A stretch of 64,000 nt of DNA from NCBI RefSeq assembly GCF_029867415.1, contig NC_081185.1, forward strand, positions 86,415,251 to 86,479,250, read 5' to 3'. The notes under the pieces are model-generated. The model was not told the DNA's origin, made no database searches, and saw only the letters and a list, made by a program, of their open reading frames with translations. The position numbers and the translations under genes are program-made. The stretch comes from Vicia villosa (Eukaryota; Streptophyta; Magnoliopsida; Fabales; Fabaceae). The stretch's first letter is position 1; each line of letters starts with the position of its first letter. This document shows positions 57,993 through 64,000 of the stretch, one piece after another.

Positions 57993-58205
57993 ATACATAA
58001 TCCCGGTATTCAGTTCAGAAACGATCATGACAATAGAATCACGGCGACGGAGTCACGATAATTGAGTCACGACAATGAATTTATGACAATAAAGTCACGA
58101 TAATCAATTCACTCTTATGATCCAGATGCTCAGGGCAATCGAGCCAACAACTTAATTCTGACACCACAGATTCGGTCTATTGTACAACTCAGTCTGACAC
58201 ATGTT

Positions 58206-58330
58206 AATACATCAACTGATGGCATCCGTAAGCCCATCCCTGATAAACTTATCAAGCTACATGGCATATCTAAGCCCATCTCAATAAATTCTCACAATAT
58301 CCTGGCGGCATCTCTAAGCCCATCCCTAAT
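58206..58330. repeat. Short interspersed repeat, three copies
   Basis: ggcatccgtaagcccatccc (58212), ggcatatctaagcccatctc (58262) and ggcatctctaagcccatccc (58306), about 45-50 bp apart. Confidence 0.85.
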
Positions 58331-58427
58331 GGTGCAAATTTCTGGGTACTCTAGTGTTCAATCCTCTTACACCTTCAGATACCAAATGGGACATAAACCA
58401 TTCTACATCCTCAGATTTAAGAAGATT

Positions 58428-58440
58428 GAACAGGGGCAAC
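58428..58440 (+). other. Polypurine tract of H
   Basis: gaacaggggcaac immediately before the 3' LTR, the form usual in Ogre elements. Confidence 0.85.
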
Positions 58441-61400
58441 TGTCATACCCCAAAATTTGCCCATCTCATTTCACTTTCAAACTCATACAATGATTCAAGG
58501 CTCAAGGGTTAACCTAAGGCACACTCTCCTAATCAAAGACCTCCAGAACTAGGGTTTTGCGTTCTCTTAAGAAAATTGATGAATCAAGGGCTCCAATGGA
58601 TTTCATATGGCTTATTAGGTTTCAAACTATCTCCATGCAAAAAAATTCAAGCTTCAATTCCAAAGGTTGCTCAATCAATTGCTCAGATAGTCAACAGTCG
58701 ACTAGTTTGACCTAAAAGTCAATTATGATCAAAGTACAGTCAAAATTCCTGATTTTTGGTCAACATCCTTATTTTGTAGAATCATTCATCATTTGATCAA
58801 ATTTTGATCATGATTCATCAAGAAAAGTCCAGAAATCAACAAAACTCATAGTTTCTAAATTAGGGTTTTGTAGAAGAAAGTCAACAGAACTTTGACTGAT
58901 CATATCTTTCACATGGTTTATCAGAAATTGTCCAAACAAAGCTCATTCCTAAGGAAATTCAATTATCTTCAACTTTGATGTTGGGCCCAAGACCAAGAAA
59001 TGCACCAGTTGAGAGATATGGGCCAAAACATTACAGGTCCTTCTAGAAGATCGCAAAAAGCTATTTTTTGTCAGGAGCAATATCATCAAGATAAAATCTC
59101 CAAATGGAAAATATGTTCCAAAGTGGCTTTTAGAGGACATCTTGGGCTTTTAAGAAAATGCACAAAGTCAATATGTGCAAAAAAATGAATTGTTGGACCA
59201 ATGGGCCTAAGAGATGGGTTTCAAACGTGTTTGTGGGCTATTTTAAGACTATTGAATCAATTATTTTATTTTTATAATATTTATTTTATTTTTTTGAGTT
59301 TTAATTCAATTAACTATTAATAAGTCATATAAAATATGAAATAATTTGTTTAAAATCAAAGGTTGGATTTCCAATTAACTTCAATCACCCAATATGTTCA
59401 AATATACCATTAAAACACGTGAAAGAAAGATGGAAGTGAGATTGGACCAAAATAGCAAGATTTGATGCAAGTTTCGATCAAATATTTTCACCAATTTTTC
59501 TCTCACAAATCATTCCATATCCAAGCTAATTCTCAACCCTAATCTCACCCTCTATATAAACCTAAGAAGATCAGACGAAAAATAGAAGGAAGAGGCTAGG
59601 GTTTTCAAGGAAAGAAAATTACTCAAAGTGGTGCAACTTCAAAACTCGTGTTCTAGCCACTATCAATCAAAGTTAGCTGCTCATCCATCCTCCTGGAAAT
59701 CTAGGGAGTCCCTCCCAACTATCCTTGAAGCATAAGGCGCATCCAATCGTGTTCATAATCATGTTTAGGTTTGTTTAGTCCCATCGTGTTGAAGGTTTGT
59801 AGCAGATTTGAGGATATGCCATGGCTAGGGCTCGCGAATTGTCAAGCTTCGTATGGCATGATAGGGGCATCCTGGAGACCAAATAATTAGACCATTAGAT
59901 TCACAATGTTTGATTTACAAGATCTGGGTTGTTTTATTCTTTTACACTCGCGTCTTTTCGCAGGTTGTACGAAGATGCTCACCAGAGAAGATGACCGGAG
60001 CTAGAGCTTCGGTCGTGAACAATGTAGGCGGAATATTTGACCAAAAACATGGACGTTGCGTGTGTTCTCATTGGCCAGTAAAAATCAGAGCCTCCTCTCT
60101 CTTCTATTGATTGGTCACGCCTGAACACTAGGGCCCCACATTTGACTTTTTTTGAAATTTAATTTGAATTTTAATGTTTCATGTTTATTGATTGGTGTGG
60201 ATTTATATGTCAGTTCATGATTCCGGTACAGATGGCATTGGTGAAAGGATCTCAAAGTGAGAGACCTGTGTTCGAACCAGAACGGCGACGCATATACTAT
60301 TTACAAGTCGTTTATTCCCTTGCTTTCCCTGATCCAGAGCATAAAGTCTCACACGCGCCTACGATACACCCTCATTCATGCACCATCAGATCCATCAAGC
60401 AATAAATCCAACGTGCACAAATACGCTGGTGCACCATGGACTCTCCCAGCGCGCCACACAGGATCAGGCACCAGGTTTTTTAATCTTTTTATTATTATTT
60501 ATATTATTTTTTTACTTTTTTTTTCTACTACACATTTTTCAAATTAAGTTAGTTTATAATTTATATTTAGATTTAATAAATATTTTTGATTTAGTTCTTA
60601 ATTAATAATTTAAATTTAGTATAATTAATTTTAAAATTAAGTTTATAATTAGTTTTTAATTTTATTAACTAGATTAATTAGGTTAAATAATTTAATAATT
60701 AGGATTAGTCTTAACAATTAGATAATTAATTTAGGTTTAATTAGATAAATTAGATTTTAATATTTAGGTTAAATAATTTAGATTAATATTTAGAATTTAG
60801 GGTTTTATTTAATCAATTAACATTTTCGTAATTTTAATTTAGTTTAAGTGATTTAGTGCAATTAGGCTTAGTAATTACCCTCAAACTTCAAAAATCATAG
60901 ATAACCCTAGAAACTTATTGGTAGGTGTTGCCCATTAACTGTAGGTTTAGGTTTACCCTTTTGTAATCAAACATTGAATTTCTTCAAACGCGATTCTCTT
61001 CTCACCTCATACTCCCTTGATTTTCGCATGCATTTAATTTTAAATTGTTTATTTTATTTAAATTTCGTTTTTTATTATTTATTTTAAATTCTAGAAAATG
61101 TGTATAGGTTTGCAAAAGGTTTTTTTGTAATAGTAATTAGGATTTATTTTCTGCCCTACAGGTGTTTATCGTAATAGCGTAGGATCTTTAATTCTGTTTA
61201 TTTTTCTGCTGTGGTTAGTAATCCTAGGGAGTGCAAGCCTTGCTAAAATTAACCTATATCACTCTAATTAAATGATAAAATATTTGAATATTGATCACCC
61301 GATTGGGCCACACACACAGCTTTAGGGTAACCTCTTTTGTTGCCTGTTACCTTACAAATTTTAAAATAGTCAAGTCCCTCGAATACGAGGATACCTAAAG

Positions 61401-62098
61401 CAAATGTCGCTCTCAGTTCATAAATTATCATAAGATCATAGTCCCTTCGAAGTTGCCTAATAGAAAAATGATCTTGTCCCTAGATGTTGCCTCGGTAAAT
61501 GATGATTGTCCCCATTGCTAAGGTATCCTCGCTGGTTGCCTAAAGAATAATGACTATTTTACCCTTCCCTAAGGACTGCCTGCCCTCTTTATGGTAGGGA
61601 CAGTTTAATGGCGAACGATACTTCCTCGGTGACCCTTTTTATATCCAATGAAAGGACTTCCTACCCTCCTATGGTATGGATAGCCCTTTCAAACTGAAAA
61701 GCTGAAAGAACAGAAATCTTAAAATTAGGGTAGTTGCTACTAATTGCTTGCTCTGATTTAAATTCAAACTCTTTTTCCCACTTCTTTTCAAAACTATGTT
61801 CAAAAAGGATACGCTTATTTACAAGCTAAAGTCCGTATTCAAAAATATTTTTCTAATCACACACTACACTTCAAACCTTTTAAATACAAAGTGAGCTAAG
61901 CAATTAAGAGCCCATGAATAACCATAGATACAAAGGGTGCTTACATCTTCCCTTTGTATAACCTACCCCCGAACTCAAAGTCTTTTAAAAGGTCTTTTTA
62001 TGTTCTTTTAGCCTTTCTTATTGGATAAAATAAAAGTCGGTGGCGACTCTTGCTATCCGCAACATTTTTTTAAAAGTCAGTTCTCCCACAGTGTTAGA
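58441..62098 (+). mobile_element. Ogre-type H 3' LTR
   Basis: 3658 bp, high similarity to the 5' LTR, with the two deletions described there. TATA-like tctatataaac near 59550. A tRNA-like segment at 60232-60290 corresponds to 51406-51466 in the 5' LTR (box B-like gttcgaacc). Confidence 0.92.
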
Positions 62099-62316
62099 GT
62101 GTCCTTTACCTTTCTGCACTATTTTCCATTACTACTGTCATCTTGCTCCATTAATTTCATCAACAGATATTTGTGTCGTGACATCTCATTCGACATCACA
62201 TATATGATACCATAATTTTAGTTGGTGTTGATAGATATTAGAAATGAAGTTTGGAAATGAATGGAATCTTGGCACGAAAGTTGGTGATGATGGCTGGTGA
62301 GTCTGCACGCGTGTTG

Positions 62317-64000
62317 TGTAACACACCTCTAATACCCCGCAACAATTAATAAAATTTAATCAGAGTAACATGCAACAAGGGTGTCACAATTCATAAATAA
62401 AGAAAACCATATTCGTCATATGTCATGCATTCACCAAGAACATCTAAACATAACTCATAATTCAAATTATCATGTTTACAAAGCGGAAATAAATCGTTAA
62501 GTCAACATCACATCATTAATGTATCAGACTTCAAAAATAATTTAAACAAATAGAGTTATTATCTAGAACTCAAAACATCGCGTTCCCAGTGTTACATCTA
62601 CCAGAGCATGACACCTGACACAACTACTAAACCGACTTATGAGCTAATCCTCACCAAGTCAAGCCGCTATCCTCAATCTGAAAAATGACAACAAGTAAGG
62701 GTGAGTCTCATCGTAGTTAACCAATGTTATTGCATCATAAATAAAAATATATCATAGTTATATCATTCACCCAATCGTTTCATATTCAGACATTCCGTCA
62801 TACACATCTTCATCAATTATCGAGTCATAACACAGAATACATCATTCATGTTATAAAAGTTATGCACATGTATGAAACTGACACTATGCATGTGGTACCA
62901 AACATCATCAATGGGAATCACCCACCGACCGATCTAACATCATCCAGATACGGCCCTGCCAGCACAGATTCCACACAATGGGAATCTTGCCCATCACTGA
63001 ATCCTCTCATCATTAGGATTCAACCCTCATCAAATGATTATGAATGCATGCAAACATATATACAACATACTGTTATCATCATCATTTTATGAGTAGCATC
63101 ATCTTATACTCATTTCATCATTATCATCATCATTAACAAGCATGTTCATATATACATTAACATCATTCAATAAATTATATAACAATAATTCATACAGATC
63201 TATCAGTTCAAAAGTTACACGTCGTCAAACTTTCAAAATTCACAAAACAGCAAAAATCTGCATCTCACGCTGGCCATACGCGTACCATACGTGTATGAGC
63301 AGAACAAGTTTTCCACATAAAACACACCCATACGCGTACCAACAAGCCATACGCGTACCAGCTAGACATCATACGCGTATCATACGCGTACCAGCAGAAG
63401 GTGCATTTTGATGCACAATTGGGGAGCGTACAATATGCGTACCACCCCGCCCATATGCGTATCATACGCGTACCATACACGAATGGACAGTAGTTCCAAA
63501 AACCTGCAACTTACCCATTCGTCTTCTTCGAGAATCCATTCGTTTCAGCCTGCGATTTGGGTCTAAAACCAGAAATTCCACATTCTAAACAGCATAGGAT
63601 TCATCCAACATCAATAGTATATGACTCTATATTCGATTTTACTCATCACAACCTAAATCTACTCAGTTATTTGGGATTACCAGTCATAGATTTCAACCCA
63701 AATGATGAACACAAACAGTAAAATCAGAACATGGAACCTATTGATCTAAATAATACTCTTAATCAACATCATCATCCACATCACGATAATAGAGATTAAA
63801 TGGAGAGTCCTCCCTTACCTTAGCCGAAAGTTCTTGATTGGTCTCTCCCTCTTCAGTTCTCCTTCACGTTCTTCATGTTCCAAAACCTTCAGTCTCTCTT
63901 TTCACGTTCTGTCCTTTCTTTCCCAATTCTAATTATTTTATGAAAAATAATAATAAAATTAGTAAAGACTTTACTACACCACAACCCCTTCTTTTACTAA
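62317..64000 (-). mobile_element. Chromovirus-type LTR K, partial (runs off the window)
   Basis: On the minus strand the LTR ends ...gaggtgtgttaca at 62317; its start lies beyond 64000. It shares the tggtaccacatgcat block (62883-62900) with C, E and F and carries a cluster of catacgcgtacc inverted repeats (63270-63481). Whether coding sequence follows is unknown. Confidence 0.7.
63270..63481. repeat. Cluster of atacgcgtat-type inverted repeats in LTR K
   Basis: At least ten copies of catacgcgtac or variants (atacgtgtat, atatgcgtat) in about 210 bp, several in close pairs. Confidence 0.9.

Larger units (their letters stand above)
49459..62098 (+). mobile_element. Ogre-type element H with both LTRs, gag remnants, no pol
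   Basis: Flanked by gtgtc (49454-49458 and 62099-62103). It has LTRs of 3841 and 3658 bp, the PBS tggcgactctgctgggga, a PPT and 5.1 kb of interior. Autonomous Ogre elements are much larger, with an extra ORF, gag and a complete pol; here only gag pieces remain and protease, RT, RNase H and integrase are absent. The last bases of the 3' LTR read gttaga instead of gttaca. Inserted into copia LTR L. Confidence 0.93.
48693..62195 (+). mobile_element. Ty1/copia LTR L, split by Ogre-type element H
   Basis: Own sequence 48693-49458 and 62104-62195, about 860 bp. It starts tgttgaacaagatgtcac and ends gtgacatctcattcgaca, imperfect terminal inverted repeats typical of copia LTRs. ctataaataga near 48999 is a good TATA box. 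Neither PBS nor PPT is adjacent, so it is probably a solo LTR. A target duplication is not convincing (caaca and tcaca). Confidence 0.7.

Noticed and set aside
48688..62200. Target duplication caaca/tcaca for copia LTR L
   Set aside because: Only three of five bases agree; not enough to claim.

Overview
The window is almost pure plant transposable-element (TE) DNA. I see no intact host gene, rRNA, real tRNA gene or CRISPR array. Very long Ogre-type Ty3/gypsy LTRs (tRNA-Arg-like primer-binding site, LTR start of the TGTCATACCCC type) combined with SIRE/Maximus-like Ty1/copia and chromovirus LTRs suggest a large legume genome, most likely tribe Fabeae (pea, vetch or faba bean group). That identification is inference from repeat composition only.

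Layout, left to right. Positions 1-540 hold a LINE reverse-transcriptase fragment (minus). About 640-1474 is a Tat-like LTR end with its primer-binding site (PBS) and leader. Positions 1475-26564 are one nest: chromovirus E (5' LTR, PBS, broken gag) was split by an Ogre-type solo LTR A (+). A was split by an Ogre-type solo LTR B (-). B was split by chromovirus C and, separately, by a Mutator-like non-autonomous element whose terminal inverted repeats are packed with palindromes. C was split in its 3' LTR by the young SIRE-like copia element D. Target-site duplications (TSDs) can be read for A (gcttg), B (gtagt), C (cctac) and D (tgcaa), so the order of events is fixed by the sequence.

Positions 26565-40466 are patchier. 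They hold a chromovirus solo LTR F (-), a degenerate tandem array, an Athila-like RT fragment (-), two copia LTRs of one family nested in opposite orientation (I and J), a second LINE fragment (+) and a copia LTR tail.

Positions 40472-43774 are the most unusual item: a compact LTR element (LTRs of about 288 bp, TSD ttcca). Instead of gag-pol it carries a same-strand string of host-gene fragments: a STOP1-like C2H2 zinc finger, two PPR-protein pieces, a SWI3D-like SANT region and an RPRD-like piece.

Positions 44573-48639 are another Ogre-type solo LTR G (-, TSD ccaac). Positions 48693-62195 are a copia LTR L split by Ogre-type element H (49459-62098, TSD gtgtc), which has both long LTRs, PBS and polypurine tract (PPT) but only gag remnants, no pol, and a 14-bp minisatellite in its 3' region. 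The window ends inside a minus-strand chromovirus LTR K.

Recurring theme: unrelated elements (copia D, I and J; chromoviruses E, F and K; Ogre-type A; the Mutator-like element) each carry clustered short inverted repeats. The stem sequence differs between families, and within some arrays it changes on both arms together (compensatory change). This is proposed here as a cross-family structural feature worth testing.
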